Below are positions 36,634 to 44,169 of a stretch of 64,000 nt of DNA, in pieces. Position numbers and translations under genes: made by a program. Under the pieces are notes generated by a model. The model was not told the origin of the DNA. It searched no databases and saw only the letters and a program-made list of their open reading frames with translations. Position 1 is the first letter of the stretch, and the number at the start of each line of letters is the position of its first letter. The DNA lies in the NCBI RefSeq assembly GCF_000622085.1, contig NZ_JHWL01000005.1, positions 124,001 to 188,000 on the forward strand, written 5' to 3'. The stretch comes from Butyrivibrio proteoclasticus P6B7. GTDB lineage: Bacteria; Bacillota; Clostridia; Lachnospirales; Lachnospiraceae.

Positions 36634-37212
36634 TCATAATCCGCCAAATGTGTTTAACGGGAATACTCTAAATACTACCTTACCAATCAGCTGCTCCTTA
36701 GTTACGCAACCTACTACGTTAGATCTTGAATCTATTGATACACTTCTGTGATCTCCAAGAACAAACCATCTGTTCTCAGGAACCTGATATGGAAATTCTA
36801 TATCGGTAGGTTCCAAGCTCTTTTCCGTTACATATTCTTCTTCTAGAACAACTCCGTTAACTGTAACGTTTCCTGCTTCGTCTATGTTGATCCAGTCTCC
36901 AGGAGAGCCTATAACTCTTTTTACAAGAACCTTGTTGTTATAATAGAAAGCAAGTAGATCGCCTGGTTCAAATGAAGTACTGTTCTTGGCTATTACTATC
37001 TGACCGGTCTCCAGTGTAGGTGTCATGCTATCACCTGTAACCTTAAGCACTGTTACAAAGAAACTTGATATAAGTACGGCCAGGGCAGCCACTACGATGA
37101 CTACGATCAGGGTGTTTCTAAGAACCTTTTTATATTCTTTTTTACTGTTCTCTCTTTTAAGTTCTTTCCTGAGCTCATCAATAGAGGGCTTAGTAACCTT
37201 TACATCACTCAT
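36634..37212 (-). CDS. Signal peptidase I of the pilus operon
   Basis: 192 residues. A single N-terminal span (about 31-53) is followed by the catalytic serine in VTGDSMTPTL, the catalytic lysine in VLVKRVIGSPGD and the GDHRSVSIDSR box. It removes signal peptides from exported proteins; such dedicated copies in pilus operons (SipA-like) are often needed for assembly. The start overlaps the upstream gene's end by 8 bp, so the two are coupled. Confidence 0.92.
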   Translation of the reverse strand: MSDVKVTKPSIDELRKELKRENSKKEYKKVLRNTLIVVIVVAALAVLISSFFVTVLKVTGDSMTPTLETGQIVIAKNSTSFEPGDLLAFYYNNKVLVKRVIGSPGDWINIDEAGNVTVNGVVLEEEYVTEKSLEPTDIEFPYQVPENRWFVLGDHRSVSIDSRSNVVGCVTKEQLIGKVVFRVFPLNTFGGL

Positions 37213-37972
37213 CTACGTTCTCACTCTTTTTTCTTCTGGTGCGCTTTGGAGTAGCTTCCTCCTTAGCTTCAACTTCTGTTTCTTCTGTAGTCTTCTTAGT
37301 TGTCTTTCTTGTTCTCTTTACTGCAGTTTTTTTATCTTCAGTTTCCTCTGCAGTTTCTGTCTTTTTCTTTCTTGTTGTTCGTGTCTTCTTTACTGTTGTC
37401 TCTTCTTTTTTCTCGGTGTCATCTGTGGAAGCCGCAGAATCCCCCTGTGAGGCAGCCGCGTTCTGCGCGCCTGTCATCATCTGAGCTCTGACCTGTTCAA
37501 GTTCCTTCTTGAAATCAAGGTACTCAAGCTCGGCCTTCTTTTGTAATGTCTGGACGTAAAGATCTGCTGATTTCTGAGCTGCTTCCATGATTCCGCCGAG
37601 CTGGATTGAAGCCTCGGCAAGAGACTGTGAATTTTCTATCTTAAGGAGGGCATCATCAACCTGATTCTGAAGTTCTGCCTTCTCCCTAGAAAGCCTAGCC
37701 TTTAAACCTGTTATATCCTTATCGAATTTGGCCTGCATTTCTGCTTTCTGTTCCGCAAATTTTGCTCTCATCTGAGCTTTTTCTTCATCAAAGCTCTTGA
37801 GCATCGCTGCTCTTTCCTCGGCCATTTCGCGTTGTATCTGAAGCTTTTCTTTTTCCAGTTCTTCCTTTAACTCTTCTTCATGCTTCTTAGCAGCTTCAGT
37901 CTCTTCAGAGAAATGGATCATCATCTCCAGGAGCTCTGCTCTGCTTAACTTCTTAAGATTTATTTCTGCCAT
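37205..37972 (-). CDS. Long coiled-coil protein with basic C-terminal tail
   Basis: 255 residues, no membrane span or signal peptide. Residues about 20-170 are a nearly continuous coiled coil (Glu/Lys/Ala/Gln heptads); the last ~80 are a Lys/Thr/Arg/Glu tail with KKTRTTRKKK and KRTRKTTKK segments that resemble histone-like nucleic-acid-binding tails. I do not recognise a named family. It is the first gene of the pilus operon and overlaps signal peptidase, so it may help position or regulate pilus assembly from the cytosol. Confidence 0.75.
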   Translation of the reverse strand: MAEINLKKLSRAELLEMMIHFSEETEAAKKHEEELKEELEKEKLQIQREMAEERAAMLKSFDEEKAQMRAKFAEQKAEMQAKFDKDITGLKARLSREKAELQNQVDDALLKIENSQSLAEASIQLGGIMEAAQKSADLYVQTLQKKAELEYLDFKKELEQVRAQMMTGAQNAAASQGDSAASTDDTEKKEETTVKKTRTTRKKKTETAEETEDKKTAVKRTRKTTKKTTEETEVEAKEEATPKRTRRKKSENVDE

Positions 37973-37995
37973 TTTCCACCCTTAAAAATCTGCAC

Positions 37996-38033
37996 AAAAA
38001 AAGTATTTTGCAAAGACATCCTCTGCAAAATAC
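37996..38033 (-). terminator. Second intrinsic terminator in the pilus leader
   Basis: GTATTTTGCA / TTGCAAAATAC arms with a ten-base loop and seven T, 24 bp before the first pilus-operon ATG. Read-through of it is needed for expression; no partner antiterminator is evident. Confidence 0.8.
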
Positions 38034-38179
38034 CCTATTATCATCTAGTCTTTAGGGGCGATTGCAAAGTAAGTGTTTTGTCAATTGCGTCGATAATCTA
38101 CTGTCCTTGTACCTGTGACATATTTAATTTAATGTCATCTGTTCATCCGTGAACTCAATACTGTACTGTAAACTTCAAT

Positions 38180-38219
38180 AAAAAAGCCGCCTGGTATAAA
38201 AATACACACAGACACGGCC
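38180..38219 (-). terminator. Riboswitch-associated intrinsic terminator
   Basis: A GC-rich stepped stem (GCCG, TCTG, GTAT pairing with ATAC, CAGG, CGGC) followed by six T, placed 25 bp after the aptamer on the minus strand. This is the expected expression platform of the cyclic-di-GMP riboswitch. Confidence 0.8.
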
Positions 38220-38243
38220 ATTTCTCATAGTGCGATCTGCTCG

Positions 38244-38332
38244 CACCAGCAACTGGCTGCCTGTCACAATATAATACTGTGAATAAGGCCCTTTAGCTTT
38301 GCGTCACTATCTTTCGATAGCTTTGCCCTTCA
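38244..38332 (-). ncRNA. Class I cyclic-di-GMP riboswitch (GEMM-I)
   Basis: The minus-strand RNA has the GEMM-I layout: GGGCAAAGC, a CTATC-GAAA-GATAG stem with the GAAA tetraloop, the invariant GACGCAAAGC, then AAAGGGCCT, a variable stem (CACA...TGTG) and GGCAGCCAGTTGCTGG, matching the tetraloop receptor and closing segment of known aptamers such as Vibrio Vc2. It binds cyclic-di-GMP and, with the terminator at 38180-38219, should control transcription of the pilus operon that starts at 37972. Whether ligand turns it on or off cannot be told from sequence. Confidence 0.93.
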
Positions 38333-38464
38333 ATCCCTATTAAACTAACTAATTTTAACTCCAAGCCCGTTTAATTAAGATTACCCATAAACCTTGTAAA
38401 GAAAATATATACCATGGCAACTAAGAATACAACTACTTTTTCACAAAAAAAACACAGTTTCCAC

Positions 38465-38493
38465 AAAAATGAGCCAGAACGCAGTCTGGCTCA
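38465..38493 (-). terminator. Terminator of the flagellar hook-type gene
   Basis: TGAGCCAGA / TCTGGCTCA arms with loop CTGCGT-like bases and TTTTT after it on the minus strand; separates the flagellar gene from the riboswitch leader. Confidence 0.88.
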
Positions 38494-38562
38494 GTGTATC
38501 AAAATTTCAAAAACATTTTTATCAGTATTTAGGTTTCCTTAAAGAAGTTCCCTAGGTATTAC

Positions 38563-39864
38563 TTATGATTTAAGGCCTCTTAGTATTTGTAACATCTCAT
38601 CGGATGTAGTAATGATCTTACTATTAGCCTGGAAACCTCTCTGGGTGGTAATCATATCTGTGAACTCCTTGGCAAGGTCCACGTTACTTGACTCAAGAAC
38701 GCCAGATGACATGTAACCGCCGTCCTCAGTGATATCCATGATCATTGGTTCTCCTGAGTTAAGAGAAGCTGCGTAGAGATTATCTCCAACCTTTTCAAGA
38801 CCCATGGCATTGTTGAACTCTGCAACTGCTATCTGAGCAATCTTTACAGTCTCACCGTTTGAATAGCTGGCATGTATTGATCCGTCAGTGGAGAAAGAAA
38901 TGCCATTCATATCACCGTTGGCATAGCCCTTGTTAAGTCCCTGTACATCACCTTTATATCCGTAGATTGATGAAGAATGGCTTCCCATGGTGCCAGCATA
39001 GTTACTGGTGTACCTAAGATCCATTCGTAATGGACCGATAACGGAAGCATCGCCTCCAAGGTTTAAATTAACATATCCTGAAGTATCACCATTAGCTGAC
39101 TGGAAATCTCCTGAGTGTTTATCATATACAAGGTTGTAACTTGTATCTCCTTCAAACTTAAAGATCTTTCCATCTTTGTTCTGAACGTTGGACAGAGCAA
39201 GATTGAAAACGTTATCCTCATCAGTGCTTGTTAAATTAAACTTAAGTGTATATGTCTCTCCGTCTGTTCCAAAGACTTCGATTCTAAGAGCCTTACCCTC
39301 TTTAAGGGCTGTATCATAACTATCGATATTGCCCTTAAAGTATGCTTCGCTGGTGGCTGTTCCATCTCTATGCTTGGTCTGTTCATTAATGAGGCTAAGT
39401 GGTGCCTGAGCTGCGCCATTTACCTGGGTATCACCCAAAACACCCATTACGTAATAACCGTTATTTTGGGTTACAAGATTACCCTCGGCATCAATGGTAA
39501 AAGAACCATCTCTTGAAAAGTTCATGATTCCGCTGGAAACATCAGGTGTAATTATAAAGAAAGAATCGCCTGTTATCATAAGATCGAAGGCATTTCCTGT
39601 TGTCTGCATTGATCCTGATTTAGCGATGTTGGTATAGATGGAGCCCACCTTACTTCCAAGACCAACCTGAGAAATATTGGTTGCTCCCATGTTATTTCCA
39701 GCACCGGTTCCATTCTTTACTGTCTGGTAAAGAACATCCTGGAATCCAGTTGCCTGGGATTTATATGCAGTAGTATTAACATTGGCAATGTTGTTACCAA
39801 TGACATCCATTTCTAATTGGTGGGTTTTAAGACCTGCGACTCCTGACCAAAGTGATCTCATCAT
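38563..39864 (-). CDS. Flagellar hook / hook-basal body protein (FlgE-like)
   Basis: 433 residues. The N-terminal rod signature SGVAGLKTHQLEMDVIGNNIANVNTTAYK and the C-terminal NVDLAKEFTDMITTQRGFQANSKII, both conserved in the FlgE/FlgF/FlgG family, are present; the length and the large middle domain fit hook protein FlgE, possibly a second copy. It is secreted through the flagellar type III export system to form the hook joining motor and filament. It is not in a flagellar operon here. GGAGG precedes the ATG by ten bases, and a sigma-28-like promoter lies upstream at 39991-40018. Confidence 0.88.
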   Translation of the reverse strand: MMRSLWSGVAGLKTHQLEMDVIGNNIANVNTTAYKSQATGFQDVLYQTVKNGTGAGNNMGATNISQVGLGSKVGSIYTNIAKSGSMQTTGNAFDLMITGDSFFIITPDVSSGIMNFSRDGSFTIDAEGNLVTQNNGYYVMGVLGDTQVNGAAQAPLSLINEQTKHRDGTATSEAYFKGNIDSYDTALKEGKALRIEVFGTDGETYTLKFNLTSTDEDNVFNLALSNVQNKDGKIFKFEGDTSYNLVYDKHSGDFQSANGDTSGYVNLNLGGDASVIGPLRMDLRYTSNYAGTMGSHSSSIYGYKGDVQGLNKGYANGDMNGISFSTDGSIHASYSNGETVKIAQIAVAEFNNAMGLEKVGDNLYAASLNSGEPMIMDITEDGGYMSSGVLESSNVDLAKEFTDMITTQRGFQANSKIITTSDEMLQILRGLKS

Positions 39865-39990
39865 AGTGCACGTACCTCCACAAAAGTATTACCAAAAATC
39901 TTGCTTGCGTACGTCCGTGTACTAAAAACTTCAATCCCTTGAATCAGTCATAGACTGATAGATACGGGCATATACTTCCCGTCATAGTTT
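39865..39990 (-). other. Leader of the flagellar gene with two hairpins
   Basis: On the minus strand the leader holds ACGGG...CCCGT (near 39970-39984) and ATCAGTC-TAT-GACTGAT (near 39943-39960) stems between the promoter and the ribosome site, a 125-base structured 5' region. No known riboswitch is recognised. Confidence 0.4.
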
Positions 39991-40018
39991 TTATCGGACA
40001 ATTAAATTAAAAACTTTA
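39991..40018 (-). promoter_or_regulatory. Sigma-28 (FliA/SigD)-like promoter
   Basis: Minus strand TAAAGTTT, then 12 bp, then TCCGATAA; consensus is TAAAGTTT-N11-GCCGATAA. Upstream of the flagellar gene at 39864. Confidence 0.55.
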
Positions 40019-40059
40019 GCGTTTATTAAACTGTTATATATATAGTTCTTTCTATATGA

Positions 40060-40093
40060 AAGAAGTCAAAGAGATAATTCTCTTTGACTCCTT
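40060..40093 (-). terminator. Terminator of the serine acetyltransferase gene
   Basis: AAGGAGTCAAAGAG / CTCTTTGACTTCTT arms (one mismatch) with loop AATTAT; minus-strand tail TTCATATAG is only moderately T-rich. Confidence 0.7.
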
Positions 40094-40109
40094 GAAAAAT
40101 CCTATTAAA

Positions 40110-41012
40110 TTACTTCTGCATGCTTACTTTACTGCCCTCTGGAACTGAAGCTGTGATAAATGCATTCGCTCCAATAACTGAGTCTTTTCCTATTATAGTG
40201 TCGCCACCAAGAATTGATGCTCCGGAATAAATAGTAACGTAATCCTGAATAGTAGGATGTCTCTTAACTCCCTTAAGAGCCTGTCCTCCCTTGGTAGAAA
40301 GACCACCAATGGTAACACCCTGATAGATCTTAACGTGCTCACCAATAACAGATGTTTCTCCAATAACGATGCCTGTTCCGTGATCGATCATGAAGTACTT
40401 GCCAATTGTGGCACCTGGATGAATGTCAATTCCAGTCTTACTGTGAGCATATTCAGTCATCATGCGGGGAATAAGCGGCACCTTAAGAAGATAAAGTTCA
40501 TGTGCTATTCTATTTATCGTTGATGCTGTTAACCCAGGATAAGAAAGAATAATCTCTTCCTTACTATATGCAGCTGGATCTCCGTCGTAGCATGCCTGAA
40601 GATCAGTATCAACATATTCTCTTATCTGTGGGATCTTTTTAAAGAATTCATGTGTTATTCTGCGGGCGCCACATTCAAGGGTTTCATCGGAAGCGTTGGC
40701 GTACTCTTCACTGTGTCTAAAGGCAATAGCCACCTGCTTCTGCAGATTATAGATAACATCCTCTATTACAATGGCGATTCTGTTGTTGTCGTTATAGCTC
40801 TTATAAACCTTATCTCTGTAATAACCAGGGAAAAGAATCCTTATAAGCTTGATAACAATATCTTTAACCGCGTCTCTGTCTGGCTGATTAAAGATGTCCA
40901 TCTTATCCACATCTCTGCCCTTGCTGTAGTCATCAAGAATAAGGTCCACAATGTCTTTTATTTCATTCTTAATATGATCTCTGTTATTATCGCAATTAAA
41001 CTCTTTTTTCAT
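40110..41012 (-). CDS. cysE: Serine O-acetyltransferase
   Basis: 300 residues. An alpha-helical N-terminal part with the DPAA tetrad (YDGDPAAYS) and a left-handed beta-helix of hexapeptide repeats: catalytic His in DIHPGATIG and MIDHGTGIVIGET, then VTIGG and repeats to the end. It acetylates serine, the first step in cysteine synthesis. ATG at 41012 was taken; upstream TTG codons (for example 41024 or 41039) are possible because the ribosome site is only G-rich. The length fits the longer EpsC-like group. Single gene between two terminators. Confidence 0.9.
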   Translation of the reverse strand: MKKEFNCDNNRDHIKNEIKDIVDLILDDYSKGRDVDKMDIFNQPDRDAVKDIVIKLIRILFPGYYRDKVYKSYNDNNRIAIVIEDVIYNLQKQVAIAFRHSEEYANASDETLECGARRITHEFFKKIPQIREYVDTDLQACYDGDPAAYSKEEIILSYPGLTASTINRIAHELYLLKVPLIPRMMTEYAHSKTGIDIHPGATIGKYFMIDHGTGIVIGETSVIGEHVKIYQGVTIGGLSTKGGQALKGVKRHPTIQDYVTIYSGASILGGDTIIGKDSVIGANAFITASVPEGSKVSMQK

Positions 41013-41200
41013 CCCCAGCCCATCCAATCTAATAAGCAATAATTAAGCATACACTATTTCATGCCAAATGCAGCTTCACTTATCAAACATTTTCAATTAG
41101 TATATCACGTATTTATGCACATGTAGAAGTAGTATTATTACTTAGTTTAATGATTTTATTTGTACACATGCCATATAATCAATTATTCATTACCGCAAAA

Positions 41201-42187
41201 TTACATGAAATCGCATTTGGCAAACAGATTACTTACGGCAGCCATGTACTCTCCGCGGCTTCTGGCCTTTCTGATTGCCTTGATATACTTATCACTGTCT
41301 TTAAATCTACTATTCAAGAAAGCCCAGTGTTCAAGGAGTTTGAAGATTACGTTCCTGTCTTCGCTTATCATTTTCTCATACTCTTCGTAGAGTCTTTTAA
41401 GGTAGCTTTTAAGCTCTTCCTTATCCAGGGGCGCGCCTCCCTTTAACTGTCTTGCAAGGGCTGGATCAGATAAAAGACCTCTTCCAAGCATGATAGCAGA
41501 GACTTCACTGTATACACGGCTTTCCTTGGAGAAGCGCTCTAGACCCTCCTTAGAAAAGATATTGCCGTTAAAGCAAATGTCTGCCTTTCCGCCCTTTTCT
41601 CTATAGATATCCACGGCTCTATCGAAAGCCTCTATTCTTGCGCTATTCTTGTAGTAATCTTCTCTTACTCTGGCATGGATTGTTAGCTCTTTTACCGGAT
41701 AGGAAGCGTAGATTCCCATGAGGGCCTCCGCTTCAGCCACGTCAGTAAAGCCAAGCCTTGTCTTTAAAGAAATAGCTATATCATCCTCTGAAAGGGCTGT
41801 AAATATCTCTTTTAACATCTCATCAAGATATGTTGGATCCTGCAGAAGGCCTGCGCCCTTACGCCTGTTTACCACGGTGGGAGCTGGGCAGCCAAGGTTA
41901 AGATTAACCTCGCTATAGCCAAGCTTGTGCATTTCGTGGGCGGCCCATATGAAGTTCTCGGCGTTCCCGGCCATTATCTGGGGAACTATCTCTTCCTTAT
42001 AATTGGCAAAAGAGCTACTGTTCTCAGGTAGAGCATCCTTCTTTTCCCTGTTCTTGAAGTGATGGGTGCTGGAGGCAGTAAGGAACGGAGTAAAATACTT
42101 GTCTATGGAATCTCCGAACATTTCTTTATGGGTGTTTCTAAGTGGATACTGTGTAATCCCCTCCATTGGGGCAAAATAAAATTTCAT
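41201..42187 (-). CDS. tRNA-dihydrouridine synthase (Dus family)
   Basis: 328 residues. FMN-binding TIM barrel with FAPMEGITQYPLR, VPQIMAGNAENF, the catalytic cysteine in NLNLGCPAPTV and ITIHARVREDYYK-like flavin-site region. It reduces uridine to dihydrouridine in tRNA. More diverged than DusB of Bacillus, so the particular tRNA position is unknown. The ribosome site before the ATG is weak (GAAG). It is divergent from the 164-residue plus-strand gene. Confidence 0.87.
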   Translation of the reverse strand: MKFYFAPMEGITQYPLRNTHKEMFGDSIDKYFTPFLTASSTHHFKNREKKDALPENSSSFANYKEEIVPQIMAGNAENFIWAAHEMHKLGYSEVNLNLGCPAPTVVNRRKGAGLLQDPTYLDEMLKEIFTALSEDDIAISLKTRLGFTDVAEAEALMGIYASYPVKELTIHARVREDYYKNSARIEAFDRAVDIYREKGGKADICFNGNIFSKEGLERFSKESRVYSEVSAIMLGRGLLSDPALARQLKGGAPLDKEELKSYLKRLYEEYEKMISEDRNVIFKLLEHWAFLNSRFKDSDKYIKAIRKARSRGEYMAAVSNLFAKCDFM

Positions 42188-42198
42188 AAGACTTCTTC

Positions 42199-42227
42199 TC
42201 GACTTTTTGTGTACTAATGTTTATAAT
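42199..42227 (+). promoter_or_regulatory. Promoter for the 164-residue gene
   Basis: TCGACT, 17 bp, TATAAT in the gap between divergent genes; four of six and six of six consensus bases. Confidence 0.5.
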
Positions 42228-42285
42228 ATATTCCTGTGCGAGATTGTAGCACAAATATATTTTTTAAGAAATGGGGAATAGTAAT

Positions 42286-42780
42286 ATGAGTCAGGAAAAG
42301 GTAGACGCTTACAAAAAAGAAAAGGCTCACCGCAAGGAGAGAATCGCTAAACAGAAAAAGATCAAAAAGATTGCAAAGGTAGTTTTTTGCCTTGTACTTG
42401 TGGCAATCATTGCTTTAATAGTTAAGCCTTACGTTATCAAGCCAAACGGCGAGGACGGATCAGAGGCTGCAGCTTACGCTTCATCTTACGGATACATGGA
42501 AGACGGAAGCGCTGATGCTTCAACAACAGAAGTTAGCACAGAGGCTGCTACAACAGCTACAACAGAGGCTGCTACAGAAGCTAGTTCAGAGGCTTCAGTA
42601 GAGGCAACCGCAGAGACAACAGCTGCTACAACAACTACAGAGACAACAAACAATGCATCAGCTACACAGGCTGCTACAGAAGCTCCTGCTGCTGAAGCAC
42701 CAGCTGCAGAGGCTTCAGTTGCTACAGAAGCTCCTGCTGAGGCACCAGCTGCAGAGGCTGCAACAACAAGTTCTAACTGA
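42286..42780 (+). CDS. Membrane-anchored Ala/Thr/Glu-rich repeat protein
   Basis: 164 residues. A short basic cytosolic N-terminus (KKEKAHRKERIAKQKKIKK), one membrane span (VVFCLVLVAIIALIVKPYVI) and an extracytoplasmic low-complexity tail of Thr, Glu, Ala and Ser built from imperfect TEAATEAS and AAEAPAAEA units. No family is recognised; a wall-spanning spacer or glycosylated linker is likely. ATG at 42286 is behind GGGGAA; the ATG five codons earlier has no site. Followed by a strong terminator. Confidence 0.7.
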   Translation: MSQEKVDAYKKEKAHRKERIAKQKKIKKIAKVVFCLVLVAIIALIVKPYVIKPNGEDGSEAAAYASSYGYMEDGSADASTTEVSTEAATTATTEAATEASSEASVEATAETTAATTTTETTNNASATQAATEAPAAEAPAAEASVATEAPAEAPAAEAATTSSN

Positions 42781-42794
42781 TATTATTTAAACTT

Positions 42795-42833
42795 AAAGGA
42801 GTCAAGGGAACGTTTTCCTTTGACTCCTTTTTT
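42795..42833 (+). terminator. Terminator of the Ala/Thr-rich protein gene
   Basis: AAAGGAGTCAA and its complement TTGACTCCTTT plus an inner GGGAA/TTCC stem, then TTT. The stem uses the same GGAGTCA bases as the RAYT-flanking hairpin, though without the GGGACGGTTCT core. Confidence 0.85.
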
Positions 42834-42914
42834 GTAGCAGAAATATTAATACAAATCTTTTAATTATGCTAATACCATCATCTAACTACTATCTTATGGT
42901 TTGGATGTGATATA

Positions 42915-43910
42915 TCAAGCTGCATCGTTCTCAGACTTTGTAGTCTTGAAAAGGATAATAGCTGCCACAATCATCATAGGAATGCCTGCTATCAGTCCAA
43001 TTGGAGCTGGTCCCAGAATTCTATATGGCGCAGATTCTGAAGTTGTAATGGCTGCTGGAATAGTGGCTGCAGCATTAACTGCTCCGTGAAGAATTGCTGG
43101 AATCCAGATGCAATGGCTCTTTTCATATACATAGTTGCAAAGAATACCAATTGCTATTGTATATATCGCAAAAAGAACCCATCCCACAGTTGGGAAGCCT
43201 CTATAGGCTGTTCCATATTCATAGCCTATGAGAAGCATCAGTGGCCAGTGCCACATGCCCCAGATAATACCTCCGAGGATAATACCCTTTTTCTTACCAT
43301 ATAGCTCTTTTAACACAGGATACATGTAGCCTCGCCAGCCGGCCTCTTCGCCAACGGCAGGAATCATGTTAATTAGTGGAGCATAAGTAAGGGCTGCTAC
43401 GCCAGATATCACAATATATGTAAGGTATGTTCCGCACTGAGCCTCAAGCTGCTCAAGAGCCTCATATCCGGCGGTGTCCACAAGCACCTGACCTGTAAGA
43501 TCCAGATGGCTTGGGAAGATCAGGAAATAGATGGCTGCACCAATTGCTGTAAGGATTGCTGGCATGAACCAGGCAAACAAAATATAACCGATGTTTCCTT
43601 TAAACTTTGGCTTCCAGCCCATGTTTCCAAGCTTCTGCTTAGTCAGGATCACGGATAGTAGTGGCACGAACATCATCAGCGTCATGAAGAGCTGTGCTAT
43701 TACTATCTTGGCGTCGATAACGCCTACGGTAGATGTTCTGCTGGCATAGCCTATAAAGAGCTGCATTGCCCAGGCAAGACCAAAGGACCAGCCAAGATAC
43801 TTAAATAGTGTAGCTTTCTTACTCTTAATGTCAGCACTGTCTGTAATCTGATTATTGTTATCAACATTATTCATATTTAGAATATTGTCTGTTCTATTAT
43901 TATCACTCAT
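42915..43910 (-). CDS. CPBP-family intramembrane metalloprotease
   Basis: 331 residues with about seven or eight membrane spans. All three Abi/CAAX motifs are seen: GEEAGWRGYMYP (EExxxWR), WGMWHWPL (second His) and ILHGAVNA (HxxxN-like). Members cleave prenylated or membrane peptides, or act in bacteriocin self-immunity. An Asn/Asp-rich N-terminal ~35 residues precedes the first span. ATG at 43910 follows GAGGTGACATTT. No bacteriocin gene is adjacent, so its role is open. Confidence 0.88.
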   Translation of the reverse strand: MSDNNRTDNILNMNNVDNNNQITDSADIKSKKATLFKYLGWSFGLAWAMQLFIGYASRTSTVGVIDAKIVIAQLFMTLMMFVPLLSVILTKQKLGNMGWKPKFKGNIGYILFAWFMPAILTAIGAAIYFLIFPSHLDLTGQVLVDTAGYEALEQLEAQCGTYLTYIVISGVAALTYAPLINMIPAVGEEAGWRGYMYPVLKELYGKKKGIILGGIIWGMWHWPLMLLIGYEYGTAYRGFPTVGWVLFAIYTIAIGILCNYVYEKSHCIWIPAILHGAVNAAATIPAAITTSESAPYRILGPAPIGLIAGIPMMIVAAIILFKTTKSENDAA

Positions 43911-43970
43911 AAATGTCACCTCTTGTTGTCTTATTAAAATGTCATGTACTTATAAATAATTACGCGTATA

Positions 43971-44168
43971 TCACTCGATATCGAACTCAGGCGGCTCATC
44001 AAGATGCTGGGACACATACTTCCCATCCTTCTTGCGCTGCTTGACACATTCAGTTAAAAGATATTCTATCTGTCCGTTCACTGAACGGAAGTCATCCTCA
44101 GCCCAGGCAGCAATAGCGTTGTATAACTTCTCATTCAGACGAAGCGGAACCTGCTTCTTCTCTGCCAT
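43971..44168 (-). CDS. Ribbon-helix-helix DNA-binding protein (Arc/CopG-like)
   Basis: 65 residues. VPLRLNEKLYNAIAAWAEDDFRSVNGQIEYLLTECV fits the beta-strand plus two helices of the Arc/MetJ family (the span is residues 7-42, shown here by its key residues PLRL, AIAAW, SVNGQIEYLL). It probably binds operator DNA as a dimer. Its start is 1 bp from the stop of the SPFH gene, so both are co-translated. A 17-bp palindrome overlapping the operon promoter (45350-45366) is a natural autoregulatory site. Confidence 0.82.
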   Translation of the reverse strand: MAEKKQVPLRLNEKLYNAIAAWAEDDFRSVNGQIEYLLTECVKQRKKDGKYVSQHLDEPPEFDIE

Positions 44169-44169
44169 A

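Noticed and set aside
42795..42830. Possible extra REP hairpin (GGAGTCA stem) unlinked to the RAYT
   Set aside because: It lacks the GGGACGGTTCT core and has T-run and placement of an ordinary terminator; the shared stem may be chance. The same holds for 40060-40093.
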